Source: a bacterium (GTDB taxonomy: Bacteria; Zixibacteria; MSB-5A5; GN15; FEB-12). Taken from it: 5,401 bases of DNA. The DNA lies in NCBI GenBank assembly GCA_030668045.1, contig DAOUUR010000200.1, positions 1 to 5,401 of the forward strand. The letters run 5' to 3'. The translations under genes were made by a program, and so were the position numbers. This document shows, piece by piece, positions 1 to 5,359 of the stretch; the first letter of the stretch is position 1, and every line of letters begins with the position of its first letter. The notes under the pieces are model-generated. The model ran no database searches, was not told where the DNA came from, and saw only the letters and a program-made list of their open reading frames with translations.

Positions 1-1
1 A

Positions 2-271
2 GAGGACCCAAGTTTTAATCTATATTTTTTCAATCATGTCCATGAAGATTGCAATACGACTTTTGTCATTGAGGTGGACAAATTCCTACCGTTCATACTG
101 GAACCGGTGGCCGAAAAGGTGCTTACCGGCACCGAGGTCTGCAAAGGTCACTGCACGAGGCTTAATGATCTCCGCGAATGCACGACCAATTGCCATTACG
201 CCCCTTTTCGTCGTCTTCTGCTTTCGATGATTGAGACTCGCAAGGTGAAAGCTCAGTGCCCCACCGAATGA
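2..271 (+). CDS. C-terminal fragment of an unrecognised Cys-rich protein (5' end outside window)
   Basis: The frame is open from the left edge to a TGA at 269-271, giving 89 residues of a protein whose start lies outside the window. I do not recognise the family. The early part is hydrophobic and acidic (around VIEVDKFLPFILEPVAEKVL). It is followed by a cysteine cluster, CKGHC, then eight residues, then CTTNC, then HYAPF and a basic stretch; a further Cys lies four residues from the end. Two CX3C motifs could bind a metal or form disulfides, but this is inference. An internal GTG at 74 would give a 65-residue protein, yet the frame continues upstream without a stop, so a truncated longer gene is more likely. 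It converges on rsmD with a 20-base gap. The call rests on the open frame and protein-like composition only, and could be wrong. Confidence 0.5.
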   Translation, partial: EDPSFNLYFFNHVHEDCNTTFVIEVDKFLPFILEPVAEKVLTGTEVCKGHCTRLNDLRECTTNCHYAPFRRLLLSMIETRKVKAQCPTE

Positions 272-291
272 TTCGAGTTTGCAGACATCTG

Positions 292-870
292 CTACCCACT
301 CAGGATTGAAAAAGTAGTGTTACCATAGCGGCGTTGCTGCTGTATGGCAAATCCTTGAAAATTAATTCCTGCCGTTTCCGATGAGTCGTGCTGGCACAAG
401 ATCAGGCTGTCTTCAGTGGTGAGACAGTGATTCCGTAAAGATTCCAGCGTTCGGTCGATTAAGCCTTCGTACTGAGGGGGGGCAATCATAATGATATCAA
501 ACTTCTCGTTCTGTCCGGAGAGATCTTCGATTGCCTTGAAGACATCAAGGCATCTGCACACGAGTCTTTCAGAGAGCCCAAAGCCCGTCGCCTGATTATT
601 GATCGAGTCAACCAGTTGCCGGTTCAGTTCCACCCCAATTCCCCTGGTCGCTCCCCGAGAAACGGCTTCAAATAGATAAGAACCAGTGCCACTGAAAAGG
701 TCCAGATATGAAGCGTCACGTAGAAATGGAACCAGGAAGTCGAATATCGCCCGTCGCAGACGTGTCAACGGTGGGCGGGTAGCCGCCAGTTGCGGAGCCT
801 TGATCGTCCGGCCTTTCAACTCACCGGCGACAATCTTAAACTCGAAGAAGGAGCGTGGTTTTCTTTCCAT
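292..870 (-). CDS. rsmD: RsmD-family 16S rRNA (guanine-N2)-methyltransferase
   Basis: RsmD transfers a methyl group from S-adenosylmethionine to N2 of a 16S rRNA guanine (G966 in E. coli) during small-subunit assembly in the cytoplasm. The 192-residue length is typical. Visible features in order are: the N-terminal segment KIVAGELKGRTIKAP (12-26), matching the family's IxGxxKGR start; TRPPLTRLRRAIFDFL (31-46), equivalent to the usual RPTxxRVREALF; the SAM-binding loop DLFSGTG (57-63) followed by FEAVSRGA; GVELN (79-83), the acidic SAM-ribose end of motif II; and the C-terminal RRYGNTTFSIL. The catalytic motif IV is APPQY (130-134) instead of the usual (D/N)PPY/F. I recall similar PPQY forms in some cyanobacterial homologues, but cannot check. 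No alternative start lies between M1 and the conserved block, so the ATG at 870 is chosen. A weak GAGAGAT precedes it. The gene is divergent from rnhB. Confidence 0.9.
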   Translation of the reverse strand: MERKPRSFFEFKIVAGELKGRTIKAPQLAATRPPLTRLRRAIFDFLVPFLRDASYLDLFSGTGSYLFEAVSRGATRGIGVELNRQLVDSINNQATGFGLSERLVCRCLDVFKAIEDLSGQNEKFDIIMIAPPQYEGLIDRTLESLRNHCLTTEDSLILCQHDSSETAGINFQGFAIQQQRRYGNTTFSILSG

Positions 871-900
871 AGCATGATCTCTCTACTGCAGAGTTGGCCC

Positions 901-929
901 AATATAGAGTCGAAAAAGCCCTAACTAAA
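901..929 (-). promoter_or_regulatory. Weak candidate promoter for rsmD
   Basis: On the - strand a TATATT (901-906) matches five of six bases of a sigma-70 -10 box. It would start transcription near 894, leaving a leader of roughly 23 bases that includes the GAGAGAT before the rsmD ATG. The hexamer 17 bases upstream, TTTAGT (924-929), matches only three of six -35 positions. The box is well placed but the evidence is thin. Confidence 0.3.
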
Positions 930-938
930 GCCTTTTTC
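912..938. repeat. AT-rich inverted repeat between divergent rsmD and rnhB
   Basis: GAAAAAG (912-918) and CTTTTTC (932-938) are perfect 7-base complements separated by 13 bases. The dyad lies in the 120-base divergent intergenic region, overlapping the candidate rsmD -35. It could be an operator-like site or chance in AT-rich DNA; nothing links it to a named regulator. The rest of 871-990 holds several TATA-like stretches (947-952, 963-968, 975-980), none with a convincing -35 for rnhB. Confidence 0.25.
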
Positions 939-981
939 ACGGTCGATATATAGAATGTGTTTTATATTGTGCCATATAACG

Positions 982-989
982 AGAAGGTG
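982..989 (+). promoter_or_regulatory. Ribosome binding site of rnhB
   Basis: AGAAGGTG (982-989) is a good match to the anti-SD sequence. It lies very close to the first ATG (991), with 3 bases from the GG to the ATG, and far from the second in-frame ATG (1003), with 15 bases. Neither spacing is ideal, so the true rnhB start is uncertain by four codons. Confidence 0.6.
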
Positions 990-990
990 A

Positions 991-1665
991 ATGGTTGAAG
1001 CAATGAGCACTGAAGAAAAAGTCAAGATATCCGGACCGATTTTTGAAATGGGTGCCCTGGAGCGACAAATTTATAAACGAGGGTATCACTCTGTCTGTGG
1101 CGTCGATGAGGTCGGCCGTGGGCCTTTGGCCGGACCAGTTGTAGCCGCTGCGGTGGTAATGCCCGATGATGTGGAAATTGATGATCTCGATGATTCCAAG
1201 AAACTGAGTCCTAAGCGTCGAGAGATAGTTTTCGAGCGTATCGTCGAGATGGAACTGCCCTGCGCCATCGGCATTATCGATAACGAAAACATCGACCGTA
1301 TGAACATCCACAAAGCCTCGCTGATGGCTATGCGTAAAGCCGTCAGGGATCTCAAAGGGGCCCCCGACTTTGTCTTGGTGGACGGCACTTTTCTGATTCC
1401 CAATATCAACGCGCCGCAGTTGGCCGTTGTCAAAGGTGATGCCTGTTGCCGGTCGATTGCGGCTGCGTCAATCGTAGCCAAAGTAACACGGGACCGGATC
1501 ATGGAACGATACGAAATACTGTATCCCTCTTTCTCGTTCTCAAAACACAAAGGCTACCCCACCCCTGCCCATCTGGAAGAGTTGGCTATCGGTGGACCAT
1601 GCGAGATACATCGTCGCTCTTTCAAGCCAGTTGCCGACTTTATCGAGCAGTATGAACTCTTCTAA
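991..1665 (+). CDS. rnhB: Ribonuclease HII
   Basis: RNase HII cuts the RNA strand of RNA-DNA hybrids and nicks 5' of single ribonucleotides misincorporated in DNA, starting ribonucleotide excision repair; it also helps remove primers. The 224-residue protein has every family hallmark. GVDEVGRGPLAGP (37-49) supplies metal ligands D39 and E40 and the GRG loop (42-44) that reads the RNA-DNA junction. DSKKLS (68-73) follows, then D131 in LVDG and D150 in KGD as the other acidic residues, then SIAAASIVAKVTRDR (155-169) and HKGY (186-189), whose Tyr stacks at the junction. The N-terminal extension before the core is about 30 residues. The start at 991 is given; 1003 (MSTEEK) is equally possible. 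The 3' end overlaps yraN by 14 bases, suggesting co-transcription and coupled translation. Confidence 0.97.
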   Translation: MVEAMSTEEKVKISGPIFEMGALERQIYKRGYHSVCGVDEVGRGPLAGPVVAAAVVMPDDVEIDDLDDSKKLSPKRREIVFERIVEMELPCAIGIIDNENIDRMNIHKASLMAMRKAVRDLKGAPDFVLVDGTFLIPNINAPQLAVVKGDACCRSIAAASIVAKVTRDRIMERYEILYPSFSFSKHKGYPTPAHLEELAIGGPCEIHRRSFKPVADFIEQYELF

Positions 1666-2032
1666 GAAGCCCCGCAAAGAAGATAATCGCGTCGCCAGTG
1701 GCCGCAGCTATGAAAAGCTGGCGGCTCAGTTCTTTATACAGAACGGTTATGAAATTTTGGAGCGCAACTGGCAGGCCGGGCAAAAGGAAATTGACCTGGT
1801 TGTTCGGAAAGGTAACGAGATTGCCTTCGTTGAAGTAAAATCAGTCACATCAACCAATTTTGGTCATCCGGCCCAACGCGTGGACAAGAAAAAAATTTCC
1901 AATCTGACCGAAGCCGCCCGGCGCTATCAAATTGAAAAGGAAATTGACGGCTGCGATCTTCGTTTTGATGTCGTGACTTTTATAAACGGCCAATTGGAAT
2001 ATTTCCCCAATGCCTTCGAAGCCAGCGACTGA
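1652..2032 (+). CDS. yraN: YraN/UPF0102-family endonuclease-fold protein
   Basis: This is a 126-residue protein of the YraN (UPF0102) family, which has a PD-(D/E)XK nuclease-like fold and is often encoded directly after rnhB. The precise role is not established; a DNA or recombination-related nuclease is usually inferred from the fold. Seen here are the N-terminal helix with GRSYEKLAAQFF (17-28, E21 conserved), NGYEILERNW (31-40), the active-site strand KEIDLV (45-50, E46 and D48), FVEVK (59-63, E61 and K63), then FGHPAQRVDKKK (70-81) and the closing RFDVVTF (104-110). Starting at ATG 1652 gives the usual family N-terminus; the frame stays open back to 1592, but those codons lie inside rnhB. 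There is no strong SD, only GAG in GAGCAGTATG, which with the 14-base overlap fits translational coupling to rnhB. Confidence 0.93.
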   Translation: MNSSKKPRKEDNRVASGRSYEKLAAQFFIQNGYEILERNWQAGQKEIDLVVRKGNEIAFVEVKSVTSTNFGHPAQRVDKKKISNLTEAARRYQIEKEIDGCDLRFDVVTFINGQLEYFPNAFEASD

Positions 2033-2049
2033 ATCTAGAGGCTGTCGCT
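2024..2049. terminator. Possible hairpin between convergent yraN and membrane-protein gene
   Basis: AGCGAC (2024-2029) and GTCGCT (2044-2049) are perfect 6-base complements around a 14-base loop. The dyad spans the stop codons of two convergent genes that are only two bases apart. There is no T-tract on either side, so it does not look like a normal intrinsic terminator. It may be a weak bidirectional one or chance. Confidence 0.2.
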
Positions 2050-2421
2050 AGCGGTATCAACCGATGTTTCGTTCTCCTGGCGAGGCGGCATCTGATCTTC
2101 TCGACTCAACGAATCAACATAGTACTTAACCCGGGTGACAAAACTGCTGCTTCGCAGGGGGGTATCGTCAAGCAGCGTCAGGAAAGCATTCATTTGTGCA
2201 GCGCTCAGTTCTGCATCGTCCAGCAGGGAATCTCGGTAGGAAATGAACGTTTCTGGATCATCACGATACCAGGTCGATGCTACCCATACCTGTGCTGTTA
2301 CCAAAGCGTGGCGGTCGAGCAAGGTCTGCTCAGATTCGGCTCTGGTTGAAGCATAGTACGAGTAACCGATATAGCCAGCTACCAGAACAACCAGCAGCGC
2401 GATGCGTTTTATCCAGATCAA
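2035..2421 (-). CDS. Small single-pass membrane-anchored protein of unknown function
   Basis: I do not recognise this family. From TTG 2421 it has 128 residues. Two positive residues (K5, R6) precede a hydrophobic segment IALLVVLVAGYIGYSYY (7-23), predicted to be one membrane helix. After it comes a roughly 105-residue soluble domain, likely outside the cytoplasm given the N-terminal positive charges. That domain holds WVASTWYRDDPETFISYRDSLL, an acidic helix region (DDAELSAAQMNAFLTLLDD) and a polar, acidic tail. There is no lipobox. An upstream in-frame TTG at 2457 would add 12 residues (PLCRQQKDCGH region) but lies at the predicted transcription start, so 2421 is preferred; both starts are non-ATG and neither has a good SD. 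A cell-envelope or secretion-related accessory role is possible but unsupported. It is convergent with yraN and divergent from ispG. Confidence 0.6.
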   Translation of the reverse strand: MIWIKRIALLVVLVAGYIGYSYYASTRAESEQTLLDRHALVTAQVWVASTWYRDDPETFISYRDSLLDDAELSAAQMNAFLTLLDDTPLRSSSFVTRVKYYVDSLSREDQMPPRQENETSVDTASDSL

Positions 2422-2438
2422 GTGTCCACAATCTTTCT

Positions 2439-2458
2439 GTTGCCGACAAAGGGGCAAC
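2439..2458 (-). ncRNA. Hairpin at the 5' end of the membrane-protein mRNA
   Basis: GTTGCC and GGCAAC form a perfect 6-bp stem with an 8-base loop, at 2439-2444 and 2453-2458. If the adjacent promoter is used, the hairpin would sit at the extreme 5' end of the transcript, before TTG 2421. It could protect the mRNA or modulate initiation. This is a structural element inferred from the sequence, not a known riboswitch, and is classed as RNA for lack of a better type. Confidence 0.3.
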
Positions 2459-2465
2459 CGGCTAA

Positions 2466-2493
2466 ATTATAGCTCATCCTGACCGTTGGTCAA
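2466..2493 (-). promoter_or_regulatory. Near-consensus sigma-70 promoter for the membrane-protein gene
   Basis: On the - strand TTGACC (2488-2493) matches five of six -35 positions. A 16-base spacer separates it from a perfect TATAAT -10 box (2466-2471). Transcription would begin around 2458-2460. The -35 box overlaps the region just before the ispG ATG (2507), so RNA polymerase bound here could interfere with ispG expression. No equally good promoter is visible for ispG. Confidence 0.6.
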
Positions 2494-2506
2494 GACTATA
2501 TATCTT

Positions 2507-3595
2507 ATGGAGTTGAACTATCCAATAAAGCGGCGTAAGAGCCGCAGCGTGAAAGTCGGCGATGTCATCATCGGTGGCGCTTTTCCGGTTTCGATTCAGT
2601 CGATGACAACCACTGATACGCGCGATGTTGACAGCACGGTCGAGCAGATCAACCAGTTGGTCGAGGCCGGGTGCCAGATTGTGCGTCTCTCGGTTCTCGA
2701 CGACGCTGCCGCCGATAAGCTTCCGGATATACGCAGACAGGTCACCCAACCGCTGGTGGCTGACATCCACTTCCAGCATGAGTTGGCTCTCAAAGCAATC
2801 GCGGCCGGTTTTGACAAGATTCGCATTAATCCGGGAAACATCGGCGCCGACTGGAAAGTACGCGAAGTGGCCAAAGCGGCCAAAGATGCCGGTGTTCCGA
2901 TCCGGATCGGTGTCAATTCCGGTTCGCTGCCAAAAGATATGCTTGAGCAGTACGGACATGATGATCCCCGAGCGTTTGTTGAGGCGGCCCTCCGCGAGGC
3001 AGCGATTCTGGAGGATGTTGATTTTCGCGATATCGCCATTTCGGTAAAATCGACCAACACTCAGACCACTTTTTGGGCCTACCAGATGCTGGCCGAACAG
3101 TGCGACTACCCGCTTCATGTCGGCATCACCGAAGCCGGTACGTTGGAGAAGGGGACGATCAAATCGGCGGTCGGGATCGGTGCTATTCTTTTGACGGGGA
3201 TCGGCGATACTATCCGCGTATCGTTGACCGCTGATCCGGTTCACGAGGTCCGTGTTGCCAGACAATTGCTGGCGGCGTGCAACCTGTCAGCCGAAGGGGT
3301 TGATGTCATTGCCTGCCCTACTTGCGGACGGTGCCAGATTGATCTGATCGGGCTGGCAGAATCGGTCGAAGCCAAAACTCGCCATATCAAAACACCTCTA
3401 AAAGTGGCGGTGATGGGTTGTGTGGTAAACGGACCGGGCGAAGCGGCGGCGGCCGATGTCGGGATTGCCGGGGGTGATGGTCGCGGCGTTTTGATCAAGC
3501 AGGGCAAAATTATCAAGACCCTTCCCGAAACCGATCTGGAGCAAGCTCTCCTGAACGAGATCGAACAGATGACCGGCGAAAAAATCGCGAGATAA
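2507..3595 (+). CDS. ispG: 4-hydroxy-3-methylbut-2-enyl diphosphate synthase (IspG/GcpE)
   Basis: IspG is the [4Fe-4S] enzyme of the MEP (non-mevalonate) isoprenoid pathway. It reductively opens 2-C-methyl-erythritol 2,4-cyclodiphosphate to HMBPP, the substrate of IspH, using flavodoxin or ferredoxin electrons in the cytoplasm. The protein has 362 residues, the short bacterial form lacking the extra middle domain of plant and some other bacterial enzymes. The N-terminal TIM barrel carries PIKRRKSRSVKVGDV, SIQSMTTTDTRDV, LVADIHF, KIRINPGNIG and IRIGVNSGSL. The C-terminal cluster domain holds CPTCGR (C270, C273) and CVVNGPGEA (C305, E312), the same numbering as the E. coli ligands. ATG 2507 is chosen because it gives this exact register; the frame runs back to a TTG at 2486. 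No SD precedes it (only ACTATATATCTT), so initiation is SD-independent or leaderless. No operon partner is apparent. Confidence 0.98.
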   Translation: MELNYPIKRRKSRSVKVGDVIIGGAFPVSIQSMTTTDTRDVDSTVEQINQLVEAGCQIVRLSVLDDAAADKLPDIRRQVTQPLVADIHFQHELALKAIAAGFDKIRINPGNIGADWKVREVAKAAKDAGVPIRIGVNSGSLPKDMLEQYGHDDPRAFVEAALREAAILEDVDFRDIAISVKSTNTQTTFWAYQMLAEQCDYPLHVGITEAGTLEKGTIKSAVGIGAILLTGIGDTIRVSLTADPVHEVRVARQLLAACNLSAEGVDVIACPTCGRCQIDLIGLAESVEAKTRHIKTPLKVAVMGCVVNGPGEAAAADVGIAGGDGRGVLIKQGKIIKTLPETDLEQALLNEIEQMTGEKIAR

Positions 3596-3647
3596 GGATG
3601 CGCAGTCGTTCTTGATGGTGCGAGCTGGGCTTGAGTTCTGAAGTCGC

Positions 3648-5324
3648 TCAGTCGTTTTCTGATTTGCCGGGTGGAACCATGACCGACTTCTCACGCTCGA
3701 CCGTCACCAGCCCCGGTTTGGCCTTGCGCGGTTTGTGGACATACTTACGCTGAGTGTAGATAACAGGCACCAGCTTATTTTTGCGAGCTTTGCTATGGTA
3801 AGCCGCCAGCGCTGCTGCTTCTTCGATTTCTCTTTTCGATGGCTCGAACGATTTTGAGGGATGCTTCATTACTACATGCGATCCGGCGCATTGTTGAGCG
3901 TGGAACCACAATTCATGGGGACGAGCAAACTCAAAAGTTGTGCGATCATTATCAGAGCCGTCACGACCCACAAAAACAGTTAGGCCGGTCGATAGCGTGT
4001 GGACTTTGTACGGCAGACGAGACGGAACTTCCTGGCGACCTACCTGGCGTGGCAGTAGGGCGTCGATCTCCTGTCGGTACTGCTCACGGGCCGACTGAAA
4101 ATTGTCAACCAGCGATGATTCTATCGTCTGCAATTGTTCCAACTCACCTTGAGTAATTTCCATACGTCGTTTCAACAGTTCGAGACCATCACGGCCCTTG
4201 CGATACTTGCGGAAGTAGGCCTCGGCGTTCTCCGCCGGTGAGAGAGCGGGGTTAAGCTTGGCTGTGACCTGTTCGTGTGGCTCATAATAGATATCTTCAA
4301 GAACCACTTCAGTCTGACCTTTGGTAATCGATGCGATATTAATCTGAATCAACTCGCCGGTCCTCTTGTAGCGCTCGTAGTCGCTGGCTTTATCAATGTC
4401 CTTACCTATATTGACCAGCCTTTTTTGCAGTCGTTTCGCCGTGAGTTTTATCACGTCGATGACACTCTTCTCTTCATCAACCTGCTCGACCTTCGACTGT
4501 CGCATACCGGTCATTGCCTGCACCGCCATCGACAGCGTCTTGAACTTCTCAGGTGTTGGCTCTACCGAGGACAACTTTAACGGATAGACTTCAACACCCC
4601 GGTGCAGTTCGTACAAATAACCGGAAGCATCGGAGACAAAGGCTCCGGCGATTGCCTGAACCGTGTCGGCAAATTGTTGTTGGTCATTTTCTGAGAGAGA
4701 GGCGGCATCGGGCAATGGCAGTCCGGCGCGGGTGAGCGCCTCGTGGGCCATCGTTCGATTGAACCCGATAACCTGCTTTTCCAGAATCATCGCCAGTGAT
4801 CCGTACCGCCCCTCGGCGATAAGTTCGTTCAACGTTGTTGACGTCAGGTCAAACGGTGAGATTCGATCTGGTACCGGTGCGGATTCGTATGTGGCACCCG
4901 ATTCGTAGGTACGTTTTCGGAGGGTGGCGATCCGACCATCGTTTTCATCCAGGAGCCAGATATTACCGTTGGGGCCGATTGCTTCGACGGCAAGGCTGAG
5001 CCTTTTCTTCTTATGCTCAAGGCGGATCAGAAATATTCTATCAAGGACGGTCTGGTTGATATCGACCACACACGCGCCGACCAGATCGAAAATCGGCCAC
5101 GGTTTTTCTCGGGTGGCGATCTTCACTTTCGAGGCCGGTACCAGAAAAGTGCCCGCTCCCGCTGGATGAAAAACAAAGCCGAGCGCCAGACGAGTTTTCT
5201 CTGTCTTGAAGAAGAGATAGGCCGCCCGCTGTTTCTTATAGAACTCTGTGGCGACAATTGTGCTATTGGTGACGCGGGCCTGAAGTTCCTCTACCAGCGC
5301 CTTGATATGAAGAGCAGTTTGCAT
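3648..5324 (-). CDS. rqcH: NFACT-family ribosome quality control protein (RqcH / FbpA-like)
   Basis: In bacteria, RqcH binds the large ribosomal subunit carrying a stalled peptidyl-tRNA and recruits tRNA-Ala to add a C-terminal alanine tail that marks the chain for degradation. Older annotations call the family fibronectin-binding protein. The 558 residues match the family's size. Domain order: NFACT-N (about 1-150), with D95-R96 in VLDRIFLI corresponding to the essential Asp-Arg of B. subtilis RqcH; a helix-hairpin-helix-like region (about 165-215); a long charged middle region with coiled-coil segments (about 280-325 and 375-425); and NFACT-R (about 435-550), with HELWFHAQQCAGSHVVMKHP, EEAAALAAYHSKAR and KYVHKPRKAKPG. 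The tail is basic, and no NFACT-C domain is seen. The LRK segment and the GRHSN-type segment of NFACT-N are altered. The ATG at 5324 fits the family N-terminus. It has no SD; see the promoter entry. No RqcP-like partner lies in the window. Confidence 0.92.
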   Translation of the reverse strand: MQTALHIKALVEELQARVTNSTIVATEFYKKQRAAYLFFKTEKTRLALGFVFHPAGAGTFLVPASKVKIATREKPWPIFDLVGACVVDINQTVLDRIFLIRLEHKKKRLSLAVEAIGPNGNIWLLDENDGRIATLRKRTYESGATYESAPVPDRISPFDLTSTTLNELIAEGRYGSLAMILEKQVIGFNRTMAHEALTRAGLPLPDAASLSENDQQQFADTVQAIAGAFVSDASGYLYELHRGVEVYPLKLSSVEPTPEKFKTLSMAVQAMTGMRQSKVEQVDEEKSVIDVIKLTAKRLQKRLVNIGKDIDKASDYERYKRTGELIQINIASITKGQTEVVLEDIYYEPHEQVTAKLNPALSPAENAEAYFRKYRKGRDGLELLKRRMEITQGELEQLQTIESSLVDNFQSAREQYRQEIDALLPRQVGRQEVPSRLPYKVHTLSTGLTVFVGRDGSDNDRTTFEFARPHELWFHAQQCAGSHVVMKHPSKSFEPSKREIEEAAALAAYHSKARKNKLVPVIYTQRKYVHKPRKAKPGLVTVEREKSVMVPPGKSEND

Positions 5325-5330
5325 GGGGCG

Positions 5331-5359
5331 AATATATGCCGGAGGAATGCGAGTGACAA
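5331..5359 (-). promoter_or_regulatory. Strong candidate sigma-70 promoter of rqcH, leaderless arrangement
   Basis: On the - strand TTGTCA (5354-5359, five of six -35 positions) is separated by exactly 17 bases from TATATT (5331-5336, five of six -10 positions). Only six bases (CGCCCC) lie between the -10 box and the rqcH ATG, so the predicted transcript begins at or next to the start codon, with no room for an SD. The -35 box lies inside the first codons of the divergent gene starting at 5353. Confidence 0.6.
5341..5345 (+). promoter_or_regulatory. Ribosome binding site deciding the GTG start at 5353
   Basis: GGAGG is a full SD core. It is seven bases from the GTG at 5353 but only one base from the in-frame ATG at 5347, so the GTG is the better start. 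Because the SD must be in the transcript, the + strand mRNA must begin upstream of it, within or beside the rqcH 5' coding end. Confidence 0.6.

Noticed and set aside
36..230. An ATG-initiated + strand frame of 64 codons overlapping the left-edge fragment.
   Set aside because: The translation is Arg- and Trp-rich and unlike a natural protein. The frame open from position 2 is more plausible and ends close to the rsmD stop.
265..291. Short palindromes CGAATGATTCG (265-275) and GCAGACATCTGC (280-291) between the left-edge gene and rsmD.
   Set aside because: The stems are five bases with loops of one or two bases and no T-tract, so they cannot form a stable terminator hairpin.
937..1550. Antisense open frames across rnhB (124 and 154 codons).
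   Set aside because: They lie opposite a clearly identified RNase HII and have low-complexity, Ser/Arg-rich translations.
2418..2477. A 19-codon upstream ORF (ATG 2477, - strand) whose TGA overlaps TTG 2421 as TTGA, resembling a leader peptide.
   Set aside because: The predicted transcript starts near 2459, downstream of its ATG, so it would not be transcribed from the visible promoter; there is also only a weak SD.
2490..2506. TATATA (2497-2502) as a -10 box making ispG leaderless.
   Set aside because: It matches only four of six positions, has no -35 at any usual spacing, and lies only four bases from the ATG.
2474..3265. Long open frames antisense to ispG (263 and 154 codons).
   Set aside because: ispG on the + strand matches its family along the whole length with all cluster ligands. 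The antisense frames look like by-products of its codon use and have no recognisable motifs.
3596..3656. The convergent ispG/rqcH gap as a terminator region, and an 8-base direct repeat CAGTCGTT (3603-3610 and 3649-3656).
   Set aside because: No stem of useful length followed by a T-tract is visible on either strand, and an 8-base repeat is easily due to chance.
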